Of a DNA stretch of 64,000 nt, positions 22,613 to 33,919 are shown piece by piece. This stretch comes from Chlorella sorokiniana (lineage: Eukaryota > Chlorophyta > Trebouxiophyceae > Chlorellales > Chlorellaceae). The number at the start of each line of letters is the position of its first letter. Within the stretch, counting starts at the first letter, position 1. The position numbers and the translations under genes were made by a program. A model generated the notes under the pieces. That model searched no databases. It worked only from the letters and a program-made list of their open reading frames with translations, and was not told the DNA's origin. Location: NCBI GenBank assembly GCA_025917655.1, contig CP084611.1, forward strand, positions 3,906,001 through 3,970,000, read 5' to 3'.

Positions 22613-23265
22613 CTACTGCCTCTGTGGGCGCATCAACTTTGCGAGCTGCATAGCAAGCCGAGGGAACACGAAGGGCAGTAGCGCGATGCACTATTGGCCA
22701 AGCGCTGCCAAGTGGGCAGGGCCATGTGGGAGGCATCAAGCAGTCTGCGGCACTGGCACACTTACCCAGCCATGGCGGCTCTGACACAGGCGGCGGCAGC
22801 TCTGGCAGCGGTTCCATGCCGAACTTGAAGCCAACTGCACAGCAAACACGCAGCAAGCAACTCAGCTAAGTAGGTTGGACGCCACAAACTCAGGAGTACA
22901 GCAGGGCCACAACTGATCTGTCCAGAAGCCATGTGGCAACCCTCAGCATGCCCGCTGTCCCAGTGCTCACGTTCTCGCATTCTCCATTGCCGTGCTACTA
23001 CCGCTACTTGAGCATAATAGTCAATGGCCTCCTTGTACTCTGGTACGTCGGCCGGTGTTCCTTGCGAGTAGAACCAGTCCACCCGCTCGAAAGCCAGTTT
23101 GACCCATGGTTTCATAGCATCATACTGACGCTGTTCCGCCCGCGGCAAGCTGTGCAGCAAGCCCATCCAGCTGTGGCCAGAGAAAACCGGCTGCGACAAG
23201 AGAAGGGTCCTAGGACGCGGGGTCCGCCCCTGCTGCAGAAGCCTGGGCCCTGGCAGGGAGCGCAC
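22613..23265 (-). CDS. Unrecognised protein (C-terminal part defined, 5' end uncertain)
   Basis: The exon around 22990..23200 reads GHSWMGLLHSLPRAEQRQYD, AMKPWVKLAFERVDWFYSQG, then TPADVPEYKEAIDYYAQ, a well-formed soluble-looking segment. An exon ending at 22766 gives FGMEPLPELPPPVSEPPWLG. An intron (22691..22765, minus-strand gtaagt...aatag) joins it to the last exon, 22690..22613, which reads CIALLPFVFPRLAMQLAKLM and stops after RPQRQ. The splice signals and coherent composition argue for a real gene, and the hydrophobic last exon suggests a membrane anchor. I do not recognise the family. The true start probably lies in an exon further right, near or beyond the hairpins at 23310..23394. Confidence 0.5.
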
Positions 23266-23309
23266 GGCCTCAAAGCCTTCACAGCCGCAAACTATCTGCG
23301 GGGCGTCTC

Positions 23310-23342
23310 GATGAGGAACCCAGGCCGCCTTGGTTCCTCATC
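23310..23342. repeat. Perfect 11-bp inverted repeat (hairpin)
   Basis: GATGAGGAACC at 23310..23320 and its exact reverse complement GGTTCCTCATC at 23332..23342, with an 11-base spacer. Within the spacer, AGG/CCT can pair further after one mismatch, so the whole element folds as a near-complete stem. Confidence 0.85.
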
Positions 23343-23375
23343 CCAAATCAGAAGCGGCTTCCTCCTTGCCGGTGG

Positions 23376-23394
23376 AGCCTAGTACTGCTAGGCT
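23376..23394. repeat. 7-bp inverted repeat (hairpin)
   Basis: AGCCTAG TACTG CTAGGCT: a perfect 7-bp stem with a five-base loop, 33 bases after the larger hairpin at 23310..23342. Confidence 0.7.
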
Positions 23395-24080
23395 ACACGC
23401 TGAGGAGCAGACCGTGAAAGAACAACAAAGCGCTAGGCGGGGGGGAATCAACCGCTTCGCTCCTCACTTCCTGTCCTGCCGGGCGTGCTGTGGTGCAAAC
23501 CTCTTCTCCTGCGTCGCCTGCACATAGGTTGTGCACCTATCTTCTTGTTTCCTTTATTCATACATTGCGTGCCTTTACCTCCTTCGACACACAGAACCCA
23601 GTTGATGAGGGTTTCAACTGAGTTGCTGCTGAGGCCACCTGTCGTTGCACCGCTTACACCGCACTTTGGGCTTCCCCCAGCATAAGCGCAGCACGTTTCG
23701 GTGGCGCCTCGCTGTGTAGACCTGTTTGCCTTGAATTTCACTCGTTGTTCTTTGTTTGTAGAGGTACTTGTAGCAGTTGCAGCAGGGATGCTGGCCAAAA
23801 CTGAGCGGCAGGAGCCCAGCATGCAATCGATTGCCGCGCTCTGCAGCCAGCCCCGAAGGCCTCCCTGGCTGGGACAGAAATCGTTTCTGGCAATCACCAG
23901 GCTTCTGAGACATGTAATCACTCAGTTTGAGTCGGAGTAGCGGGTAGGAAACTCTACCAAAGGACGTGGCGGCTGATGTCGACAGCCTCAGCACGCATAT
24001 CATGTTTGCATGCTGTTGGGGCAGCGGCCGTCGATTTTGTTGCAAACATGGCTCCCTAACAACATCAAACTGATGCTCTT

Positions 24081-27000
24081 GTGTGCCTGAAGCTGGGCGA
24101 CGCCGCGGCCCTGAAGATGGAGTCGCATGCTGCGATGTTGCGGCTTGTTTACAGCAGCGATGCGGCATTTGACCGGTGTGGTTGCTCGGGAAGATTGTCA
24201 CCGCCGCTCCGTTACATGCACGTCTGCCGCTCCTGCCGCCACGTTGACGCGACTGCCACTCCGTCTCACACTGCCTGTCCCTTGACTGCAGCAAACTCAA
24301 CGCTGCGCAGCACATGCTGGCAGTGCTGCTGCATGCCGACAAGGCAGGCACAGCCGATGCTGCTCTGCCACCGCTGGTACGGGGTCACTACATACGCTCC
24401 CTGCTGGACTGGGTCTGTGGCGTGCTGACCAGGAAGAGCGGCCCAGCAGGCAGCGAACCTGGCAAGCACAAAGCAAAGAAACACAAGGTGGACGATGAGC
24501 AGGCCAGGCGCCAGCAGCTGCTAGCACAGCCCAAGCTGCAGCCGCAGTGCTGGGCTGTGCTCCAAGCACTGCTCGCCAGCTCCAGCATCGCTCCGAGCCA
24601 GCCGCTGCCAGCTGCATTGCTGCCCGCGGCAACCGCAGTGCTTGAGGCGGTGCAGCAGCCAGGCGAGGCGGATGAAGCCGGAGAGCTTTTGGCCCAGGTG
24701 GCAGCGCTGCTGCAGCTGCTTGGCGGCAAGTTCAAAGCCAGCTTCCGGCCTGGCATTGAGCACGCGGCTGGTGCAGCCCAGGCTGCGCTCAACGGCCATG
24801 CATCAGCAAGAAACGCGGCACAGCAGCAGGTGTGGGCCTCAGTGGCAGCAGCAGCGGTTGACCTCCTGCACGCCACTGCGGCCGGGCACCCAAACCAGCG
24901 CAAGGTATGGGATGCCACCCTGCCCCGCCTGCTACCGTTGCTGGCCCAGGCTGCCTTCCCTGCCACCGCCATCCCAAGCAACAACGAGCTCATCAGGAGC
25001 TGCACGGGGCTGCTGGAGGCAGTGTTATTCAACCAGCAGCATGTTGCAGCTCTGGCTGCCGCAGCTGCAGTTGAAATGTCTGCAGCATGCGTCGATGACG
25101 GCACAGCAGCGGCAGAAGACGAGGGTCAAGATGCGGGCCAGAACACGCGAGCCAGCTATGCAGGCCAGCTCTTTGTCGCGGTGTCACAGCAGATTGCGGA
25201 TGGAAAGATTCCCTATGCGCTGCTCCCCTGGATGGTTGGCCAATTTTGCGCGGCGCTGCGACAGCATCGGCAAGCAGAGAACACAGGCAAGCCCCCGGTT
25301 GCTCATTTGCCGGCTGTGCTGGCTGTGCCATGTTGCTGTACCTCCTTTTTGCTTACAACATGGTCCCGGCCTTGCAGAGGCTGCCATCACCGGTCAAGCT
25401 GGGCTGCGCAGCGCACATCAGCCACCGGCAGTGGAGGCCAGGGAGGAGGGAGGCGGCCAGCAGCGCAGCCAGCCCTTAACAGGCGGAAGCCTCAGCATGT
25501 CTGCAGACTTTCACTTTTGGGTGGCTCTCACTCGCACTGTGCTTCCCCTGGTGGAGAACCTGCAGCGGCAGGGTGACCAGCTTGAGCAGCTGGCAAGCGC
25601 CATGCGGTAATTGCTGCCCTGCCGGCGTGTGCCTTCTTAGCCAGGTGTCTTGCAGCCCCGCGAACCTAACCAGGAGACATCGTGCTGTTGATCAAGCCCT
25701 TTCTCCACCCCCTGCCACAGAGGTGTGGCCTTGTTGGCGGGAGCGCTGCAGGAGCAACAGCTGTACCGCCCCACGCAGGATCCTGGCGGCCAGCAGCGCG
25801 CCCTGCTGCAGCGCCTGGCCGACAGGGCCCTGCAGCTGGGGCAAAGCAAGCAGCAGGGTGGCGTGGGTGCCAGCCTGTTGCAGGCGTCGCTGGCCGTGCT
25901 GGGCGGGATCCTGGCGGTGGAGCACCGTGCCATCCAGCAGCACCTGCCCGCCCTGTGGCCCCTGCTGCTGCGCACCTCCGCAGCGCCAGCGGCGCCCAGC
26001 AACGGTGGGCACGTGGCCACCCACGTCGCCTGCAGCCTGGTGGGCGCGTTCGCAGAGCTGCGCCAGCTGGAGGTCCTGCTCGGCTCCCTCACCTCCGCCC
26101 TCAGCCAGCTGCCAGAGGGCGACACGGCGGAAGCAGCGGTTGCAGTGGTGGGCAGCAGCCAGTTCCAAGCTGCCCTGGCGGCGGCTGTGCGGCAGCTGCC
26201 ATCCGGCCAGGTCCCAATGGTGCTGCGGCTGGCCGTGCAGTCGCTGCCGGCGCTGTTCAGCAGCGGTGCCAGCGGCGCACTTTGCCAGCTGGCAGCGGAT
26301 CTGCACTGCTGCTGCCTCAGCAGCCTGCAGGTTGACCTCACCACCGCGGTGGCGGCAGCAGATGCGGCGCGAGCGCTCGTGCATGCTATCTCGCCAGCGT
26401 TGGCCCTGCAGCTCGAGGCTGCTGGTGGTGGTGGCTCAAGCAAGGACAAGGAAAAGAAGCGCAAGCAGCTGAGGCAAGAGCAGGAGGCACTGCTTCCCGC
26501 TCTGCTGCAGTTGTACCGGCACACCTTGGCAGTACACGCTCGCTGCGCTGCCCTTCACCCAGAGGTACGGCGCCTCGCTCAGCTGTGTGTTTGCCTCCTC
26601 ACCTCTGTCACTGCAAGGTTTGAACACTCCACTCCTGTTGCGTGCAGGTCATGCCGCTGCCAGACCAGCACGCCCAGCTGGCAGACAGCCAGCAAGACAT
26701 GCCCACTCAGGGCTGCCTCCGCGGATACTTTGCGCCGCTGGTGCACAGCATGGGCCTCAAAAGCAGCATGGTTTCCCAGCTGCAAGATCTGGTACAAGCT
26801 AGCAGAGGCACCAGCAGCCTACAGACAGCGTTGGTGCACGCAGCGGTGCAGCGGGCTGGGGTGCTGCACCAGCAGTGGCAGCACCTTACTACCTGCCCAG
26901 TCGCGCTGATGCCCAGTGCAGAGGAGCAGGGAGACCAGCAGACTGGGTTGCAGCCTGCAGCAGACACTGATGAACCTCAGGAGCAGGCGGAGCAGCAGCG

Positions 27001-30000
27001 GTGGCGGGAGCAGGTGGAAAGCGAGCTGCACATGTTGACCAGCTTCATCGCTGCAGCTGCAGCAGAGGAAGCAGGAGGCGCCACTTCAGCCCCGGCAATG
27101 AGGCGTACACAGGGCTTGCAGCGGTGCTGGAAGCACTGCACATTGTGCAGCAGTGGGCTGCAGAGGCGCAGCTACAAGCCCTTCTCCAGGCTTGCTTGCG
27201 CTCATTTGCAGCCAATCTTGGCGGTGCCTCGGAACGCCAGCGGGGCCTGTGCTGCAGCTTGCTCCTGCACAGCGAGTTGCTAGAGCAACATCGTCTGGTC
27301 GCGCTCCTCCCAGCTGCTGCTGCCGCTGAACTGAGCAATGCCTTCAGGTGAGGACGACGGCAAACAACTGTGAGATCGTTTTGCGACAGCTGCTTGTGAA
27401 CAAGTGGTGACATGGGTCAGGCAAGGTGCTGAAGCTGTGTATTTCTCTTGCAGCACCTCTGTTCCTGTTGCGGCAACTGACGGAGAAGGCGTGTCCAGCC
27501 CTGCAACGGCGAAGCAGAAGAAGAGGAAGAAAGCAGCCGGCAAGGATGTTGCTGTTGTGGAGAGTGACACTGCAGGACTTCTATCGCCTGCGCTGGAGCA
27601 GCTGGCCCGCCTGGCCAAGCGCAAGGAGGTGAAGGCCAAGGCCTGGGCCACGGCAGTGGAGACCAGCTGTAGCCGCATTAACCACCTGGCTGTCGGGGCT
27701 GCAGGCAGCGCTGGCAGCAAGCAAACGAATGAAAATGGCTGGGGTGGAGCTGCAAACAGCGGCGTCCTTGAGGACGTGCATGGGATGATGGCGCTGCTGG
27801 CGCAGCTGCCCCTGGGGTGGCTTCCAGCGGGACCGGCAGCAGGCATGACGGCTGTTACAGCTGCCAGCTTACTGTGCTGCTGCGAAACAAGCCTCGCTGG
27901 GCAGGCGGCCGCAGTCCCGGCTGTCATCAGCTGCCTGACGGTGCTGGCATCCCTGGCGGAAGGGGCCAGCACAACCGGCGTTGGGCTCAGCAGCCAGCTG
28001 GCACTGCTCCCCAGGATCCTGCAAGCAGCGCTGCTTGCAGCGTACAATCTGTCCTGCTTGGAGAAGGCAGGCTCACCGGGCGCGCAGCATCAGGGGCAGC
28101 AGCAGCAGCTGGAAGGCGCTGCCCAGGCCGTCAGGCGGGTGATGCAGTCCGTGTGCGCAGCGACGTTGGAATGTGGAGATGCAGGCAGCTTGGATCAGGC
28201 TCTTGATCAGCTCAGCCTGCAGTTGAGCAGCGGGCAGAAGCAGGCCCAGTGGGCAGCTTCCGTGCTCGTCGAAGCCTGCCTGGCTGCGGTGCACGCAGCA
28301 CTGCGTGGCCACAGCGGGCGAGCAGCCGACATCCTTTGCGCGCGAGGTTGTACCGCAGAGCGCCCACAACCGGCTGCGCTTCCGCCCAGCTGGGAAGCCA
28401 TTTGATAAGGCTTGACGCCGCTGTTGCAGCAGCGCTGCCACCCGCGGCAGCAGCAGCGGGCGGAGATGCAGTGGCCAGCGCCCTGGCGGCCAGCCTGTTC
28501 AGCAGCGCCGCAATCCTGCTGCGGCTGCGCTGCTGCGACCACCCGGTGGCATGCGAACTGGATCAGCAGACCGGCACCGGGTGCTTGCCAGGCATGGCAG
28601 AGTGCTTGCAGCTGGCGGTGGGCCTGCTGGCTGCACCCTTGGCACCGGATCAGGGGCCTCTGACGCGCTCCCTCCTGCAGTATGTGGCTGCGGCGTGCTA
28701 CCTGGCAGGGCGCATGCGGCCTGCCGCCAGCCCTGCCCATTACGCCAGCCTGCTGGCCCTGCTGGTCCACCTGTTGGGCGCGAGACAGCTGCAAGGCACC
28801 GCCGATGCGGCAAGCATCTCCCCTTTCCGGCACGCCGTGCCCTTTGCCGCCTCCTTCCCTACTGCGGGGACAGAGGGCGCCATGCGGGCACTGGTGTTGG
28901 AGACTTTGCAGGAGCTGCTGGCCGGCAGCAGCAGCCAGCAGCTGCTCATCCCGCTGCGATTCGTGGAGGCCAGCCTCCCAGCAACAAGCAACCGCGCCGC
29001 AGCTGCACTGCCGTCATACGAGCTGCTGCTGGCGGTGCTTGAGGCGGGCAGCAGCGGCAGCCGCGAGCAGCGCCTGCTCGGCCAGCACAGCGAGCGCATT
29101 GCAGCTCTGCTCACTGCATCCATCAGCGCCATGGCGTACGGCAGCGGCACGCTTGCAAAGCAACAGCTTGAGCATCAGCCTCCAAGCCCACAGCACTTGG
29201 TCACCGCCATCCTGGCAGCGGCAGAGGGGCGGGGCAGCAGCGCGGCTCCTGCGGCGGACACAGAGTCTGCAGGGGTGCTGGCAGGGCATCCAACCCCAAC
29301 CGCCGCAGAGGTGGCGGCCCTGTGCACCGCTCTGCGTGCACTGGAGTCCCTGGCGGCACGGCCCAAGCTCTTCCCTCTGTCTCCAGCGGCAGCCAGCAGC
29401 ATTCTCAGCGCCGCTGTGGCAGTGTGGACGGCATACGCAGAGCAGCCGCTCCTCCAGCAGCAGCTGGCAAACGTGTCTTCTGCAGCGCTGCCGGGCTTCC
29501 GTTTCCGCTTGGGAACGTCCGCTGGCGCCGGCTTGTTTGCGGCCAGCTGCCACCTGCTCATCGCCATGCTGCGGCACCGGGTGCAGGTGGGCAGGCCCAT
29601 ACCACGGATGCTGCTCTCTCGCTGTGCCTGAGTGGCCTGCATCCATCCAATCCGTGCAACACGGGCAAAGTGGTTTCAATGCGGCCTTTTGTTTGCCCCT
29701 TCCGGGCGCAGGAGATCAAGCGCTGCCTGCCGCTGGTTCTTCAGGCGGTGCAGGCCCTCCTGCGCTTCCTTGCTGCCGCCGAGCTGTCAGCCAAGCTGCA
29801 GGCCGCAGTGCTACCACGGCTGCCGGGGCAGGCAGTCGCAGCGTGTGATGCTGTGCAGTTGCGGCGGGAGCATGGCTGGCGGGTGAAATGTGGGGAGCTT
29901 CTGGCCGCCGTGCTGGCTGAGCTGGCAGGGCTCAAGGTGGGTGCAGGCATGTAGGGAGAGCTGCTCCACGCTGGACCCTTCACGGTCCCTGGCCTGACCC

Positions 30001-30606
30001 ACCTTACAGTGCGATTTTGACAAGCTGCTCGGCCTTTGCATGTTTGCTCGGTCTGCGTAGTAACATCGAGTCCCGTGCTGTCTATGCAGGAGGCGGGCAT
30101 CGGCCGCTACTGCCCACACCTGCTGGCCAGCTACATCCTGCTAGCAGCGGCGCCTCCCAGCGCCAGGAGCCGCTCCCTGCTGCACCTCAGCAGCCTTGCT
30201 GCAGCAGCGGCAGCGGGCGCCCAGGGTGCTGCCGTGGATGTGGCTGCGGCAGCTGCTGCAGAGGAGGATGTGCTGGCAGGCGAGCCGCTGTCGCCAGAGG
30301 TGGCGGCGGCGCTGCGTCAGGGCGCCTATGCTCTGTACGGCGCCTGCTCGGCGGCAGAGGTGAGGCCGGCGTCCTGCCCTCTTCCACGGAGCGTGCCTCG
30401 CTTGTGGACCGACCTGCCCTCCCTCTGAATGGCCCACCTGCTGCCCCCTCCCGCAGACCCAGTACCTGTATGCCTCCCTAGGCAGCGCAGCGGCTGGCAG
30501 CAGCCACCCCGGCAGCGGGGCTGGCACAGCCAGCAGCTGGCGCGCCGCCCTCGCCGCGCTCAAGGCAGACTATGAGACGAGCGGGCGCTACACGGGCAAG
30601 GTGTGA
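24081..30606 (+). CDS. URB2: URB2/Npa2-like nucleolar pre-ribosomal protein
   Basis: A very long, helical, Ala/Leu/Gln-rich protein spread over many exons. Examples are LAVLLHADKAGTADAALPPL, CWAVLQALLASSSIAPSQPL, HFWVALTRTVLPLVENLQRQ, LHMLTSFIAAAAAEEAGGAT and LPLVLQAVQALLRFLAAAEL. Basic nuclear-type patches occur (GKHKAKKHKVDDEQARRQQ; KQKKRKKAAGKD). The C-terminus reads RYCPHLLASYILLAAAPPSA and finally LAALKADYETSGRYTGKV, the conserved end of the Urb2/Npa2 C-terminal domain. Family knowledge: Urb2 acts in early 60S (27S pre-rRNA) assembly in the nucleolus. The start is uncertain because the first supported exon at 24081 may be internal. The frame slips by one base at the C run 27090..27093 and again near 28340..28400; otherwise the reading is open over about 6 kb, so this is not a pseudogene. 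Confidence 0.8.
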
Positions 30607-30831
30607 GGCGGCCGACTCCGACACGTCTGGATTGCCGTGTGAGCCCCGGAACGCCTTCCTTTGCATGTGGACACCTCGAGGGAATGCGGGGAAATGGATT
30701 AAAGGGTTGTTGCCTTATTATATTGCACATCTGTTCGGTAAGACGACCGGTTGCGGCGGGGAGGGATGCATCAGTGGGGAAGGCCAACCGTTTCGGGGCG
30801 GGTTGCGGCAGGCGGGGTCTGTGCCCCATGT

Positions 30832-30863
30832 GGGGTGGGGCGGGCGGGGCGGGGCGTGGGGGC
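30832..30863 (+). other. G-quadruplex-capable tract in URB2 3' flank
   Basis: Six closely spaced runs of three to five G separated by single bases or short spacers (ggggtggggcgggcggggcg and onward), about 230 bases past the URB2 stop. Confidence 0.6.
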
Positions 30864-30980
30864 AGGAACAAAGGCGGCGGGCGTTCCAAGTATTTTACAA
30901 CACAACATTTTCAGCTATGCAAGCGTACACGCCACCCCGGTCGGCGATGAATAGCACATGAGTTGACTCAGCACTTCGCA

Positions 30981-30985
30981 TGTAA
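30981..30985 (+). terminator. Candidate TGTAA poly(A) signal of URB2
   Basis: TGTAA about 375 bases downstream of the URB2 stop codon in AT-richer sequence. Confidence 0.5.
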
Positions 30986-31606
30986 TTCAGGCCCCTCTTC
31001 CTCTTCGACACGCCCAAATGCTTGTTTATCCTCATTAGGGCAGTAGACGCGCTACCTGGCCGCTGTTCTCCGCTTGTCCGGATTACCCCTCGGGCCTTCT
31101 TGGCGCATTCGCGCGTTTACAGGTTTAAAACCCCGCTGTCCGTGATTCCCACTTCGATTGCATTGTCAGGCAAAGCATCCGCCGGAATGGCTCGTTCCGG
31201 CACTGGTGCATGCCACACGCATGCCAAAGCAACGTTGCTGTCCCTTGTGTTGCAGAGCTCCATGAAAAGAACCTTCGACATATTGTTGCTGGGTGAGCTT
31301 GCATGCATTCCACCCTCCGCAACACCATGTGACCAGCGCGCGGTGCTCACCTCCGGCTTCGTCCAGGGCACTCGGACGCTGTGCACATCCATGCAGCAGC
31401 ACTGAGATGATCACCTCTAGCGCTTGCAGGCATGGTGCTTGCAGCACCAATGGCGCATGCTTGGTGCTTCGTCGATTGCGGGGCGAGCATCTGAGTTCTG
31501 AACTGGAACTGTGCCTGCGCACTCACCGCTGCTGCTGCTGGGGCTGCCAGTCCCGCCTCTCACATCACTCCTGCCCTGACCCATGCTGACTTTTTATCCC
31601 CTGCAG

Positions 31607-33437
31607 TCATGTGGCAGTGATGAACCGCAAGATGCGTGTCCCGCTGGGTACAGATGCATTGATAACTGGTGGCCCATCAGTGATGAGTGCCAGCCTACAG
31701 GCTGCCTTGCCAGCGGGTGTCAGTCCGGCTACGAGTGCGACAGCAAAACCACTCAGTGTTACCCCACGGTGAGGTTCATGCAGCGGGTGGCAGGGGGCGA
31801 CAGCTGTTGATGGGCCACATAAGATAAGAGGGCAGTGACAGCGTAGTGTAAGGAGTGCACAAATGACGGCAGCACGGCAGCACTCCCAGCACTCCCAGCT
31901 GCACTCCCGGCTGGGTGCCACTGCCCCTCCTGAGTAAGTGTTGCCGGCACGTCAACATCGTCTAACTTGTAGGGTTGCTTGGCAGACGGGTGCGATTCTG
32001 GATATGATTGCGATGAATCCACTGGCTCTTGCGAGGCGACGGTGGGTGACGCTGATGCGCAGCAGACGGGGGACCCAACCATTGCCAAGCAGAGCTGTTC
32101 CATCAGCAAGGTGCCCTTTCCACCTGCAGGGCTGTGTCAGGGACGGATGTGACGCAGGGTATTCGTGCGACACGTCTTCAGCGCGGTGCGAGCCACAGGT
32201 GAGCTGCTGTCAAGGCATGCTGACTCAGATTGCTGGTCAATGCAAAGTTGGCATCCCCATCTCGCTGCAGGGCTGTCTAGCCAGTGGTTGCGACACAGGC
32301 TACAAATGCAACACAAACAGCCTGTCGTGCGAGCCGCAGGCGAGTTGGTGTCCTGCTATGTTGACTCAGATTGCTGATTGGTGCAATGGTGGTGTGATGC
32401 CATCTCGCTGCAGGGCTGTCTAGCCAGTGGTTGCGACACAGGCTACAAATGCAACACAAACAGCCTGTCGTGCGAGCCGCAGGCGAGTTGGTGTCCTGCT
32501 ATGTTGACTCAAACTGCTGATTGGTGCAAAGTTGATGTGATGCCATCTCGCTGCAGGGTTGCGTAGCCAGTGGTTGCGACGCAGGCTACAAGTGCAACGA
32601 GAACAGTCTCTCATGCGAGCCGCAGGTGATTAAGTCGTGCTTGGATTGCCCTGCCTGGCGTGCACCATGCTGCCTTTCATACGTTCTGATATCTCAGTCC
32701 GTAATACAGCCCGATAATCGTCTTGCTGATGCAGGGATGCCTGAAGGGCGGATGTGATCAGGGTTATCAATGCAACACTGACACAACTGCGTGCGAGGCC
32801 AAGGTGATAAGCTTACGGGGCGGGGGCGGGGGCAGGAGCACACCCAGCTGCATACAGCCTGACCCTTGCACTCATGCTGTCTGTTCTTACAGGGCTGCGT
32901 CGCCATAGGATGTGCGGCGGGCAACACATGCGACAAGTCGACTGGTGAATGCAAGCTAGATCCCAAAGCCCAGCAACCAGCTGAGCAAGTGCCGACCATC
33001 CCATCCCCGAGCTCCCCCAACCGCCATAAGTGCTCCTGCGGTAGACCCCCAGCTCTTCCTTGCACTGACAGCAACGAGAACTGTGGCTTTTGGGCGGGAA
33101 GCGGAGAGTGCTCTGTAAAGTGAGGCGGCGCATGCTTACTTGCCGCTGGATGCCGCTGATCGACAGGAGTGTGCTGCATGGAGCTGACGCCAACCTTGCT
33201 GTGCAGTCCGGAGTACATGTCTACTAACTGCCGCCTCTCATGCAAGGTCAACGGCTGTGGGGTAAAGCCACCCGACCTGCCAAGAGCGGTGAGCATTGTG
33301 CTGGTTCTCTGGGTTGCTTTGGTTCTCAGCTGTTGCCTTCTTGCGCCCTGCAGCCCAGCACCAACCCATCCGACGGTGTGACCGGTCCTGCCCGAGCCCC
33401 TGCCCCAGCTCCTGCCCCAACTGCTGAGCAGTACTAG
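31607..33437 (+). CDS. Cys-rich tandem-repeat protein with C-terminal ShK-like domain (probably secreted); 5' exon not resolved
   Basis: Exon 31607..31768 holds a variant Cys unit plus the first standard unit. The standard unit is 23 residues with Cys at positions 2, 7, 13 and 20 and a central GY (e.g. GCLASGCQSGYECD...). Six further exons of exactly 69 bases each encode one unit: 31973..32041, 32130..32198, 32271..32339, 32414..32482, 32557..32625 and 32735..32803. All are phase 0. Exon 32893..33119 has the last unit, a Pro-rich linker and the start of a six-Cys ShK-type module. This is completed by exon 33207..33288 (PEYMSTNCRLSCKVNGC). A short Pro/Ala tail (33354..33437) ends in TAG. Family knowledge: ShK modules are small disulfide domains common in secreted enzymes and matrix proteins; here the domain alone does not imply toxicity. 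Function is unknown; cell-wall or extracellular binding is inferred. Confidence 0.8.
32130..32625 (+). repeat. Tandem exon+intron duplications (141-143 bp period)
   Basis: Four consecutive units start at 32130, 32271, 32414 and 32557. Exons 32271..32339 and 32414..32482 are identical in all 69 bases. Their following 74-base introns differ at only a handful of positions, so introns were copied together with exons. The introns at 32340 and 32483 begin gcgagt (GC-AG), while that at 32199 begins gtgagc. Confidence 0.9.
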
Positions 33438-33919
33438 CCCATCGGGCTCACAAGAACAGCAAGGTTATATGTACAGCGACCACCTTTTTCTCGATTAATT
33501 CCAGCTCAAAAAAGCCTGTTGCGCGTTCGATGAGAAAAATAGAATAAGAGATACTCTTGCATTGTAATAACGAACGGATGCATATTCACACCTCCACCCG
33601 CAACGAGATGTTCCCGTGCTCTGGGATGCTCGTCCCACAGCATGGGACGGCCCAGCCCATGGGATGGGAGATCGTGTCTACGCATGTCGCAATTATTCGA
33701 CGCGAGCGTCTTGTCTTGTTAAGCAAGGTTTTAAACTACGTTGTGCGCATGAGCGACATCTCTTTGTGTGCTCTTTGTCTCGGTATGTGGCCCGCTCGAT
33801 GTGCCGTTACGCATCCAAGTTTACAATTAGTATCGTAAAAGTAAAAACAATACGCCACTGCCCTCCTGGACATCTCTTGCTGCTGCCCTCCTCGCCCCCT
33901 CTTATCCATGCAGTGAAAA
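33438..33919. other. Intergenic region between Cys-repeat and deacetylase genes
   Basis: 482 AT-richer bases between two plus-strand genes. A TGTAA at 33563..33567 lies 126 bases past the Cys-repeat stop and is the likely poly(A) signal. The remainder would be the promoter of the deacetylase gene. No RNA gene was found. Confidence 0.45.
33563..33567 (+). terminator. Candidate TGTAA poly(A) signal of the Cys-repeat gene
   Basis: TGTAA 126 bases past the stop at 33437, inside an AT-rich stretch. Confidence 0.55.

Larger units (their letters stand above)
23266..24080. other. Intergenic region with hairpins, upstream of URB2
   Basis: About 815 bases between the unknown minus-strand gene and the first supported URB2 exon. 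It contains two inverted repeats (23310..23342 and 23376..23394). Open frames on both strands here (for example 23701..23940, plus) might be missed 5' exons of either neighbour, but nothing in them is recognisable. Confidence 0.35.
30607..31606. other. Intergenic region between URB2 and the Cys-repeat gene
   Basis: 1.0 kb holding the URB2 3' UTR, a G-rich tract (30832..30863), a TGTAA signal (30981..30985), and the promoter and first exon(s) of the Cys-repeat gene. A signal-peptide exon is expected before 31607. An ATG near 31261 followed by a hydrophobic stretch and a gtgagc donor at 31291 is a weak candidate. Confidence 0.4.

Noticed and set aside
23448-23940. Open frames on both strands upstream of URB2
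   Set aside because: No recognisable domain and no confident splice link to either neighbour. Kept as possible missed 5' exons only.
32130-32803. Regular 69-bp units with ~72-bp spacers as a CRISPR-like array
   Set aside because: The spacers are near-identical introns with splice signals, the units encode Cys repeats, and the genome is eukaryotic.
33060-33260. The ShK-type module as evidence for a toxin gene
   Set aside because: ShK modules are widespread in non-toxic secreted enzymes and matrix proteins. Here the module ends a Cys-repeat protein beside a wall-type enzyme, with nothing pointing to a toxin.
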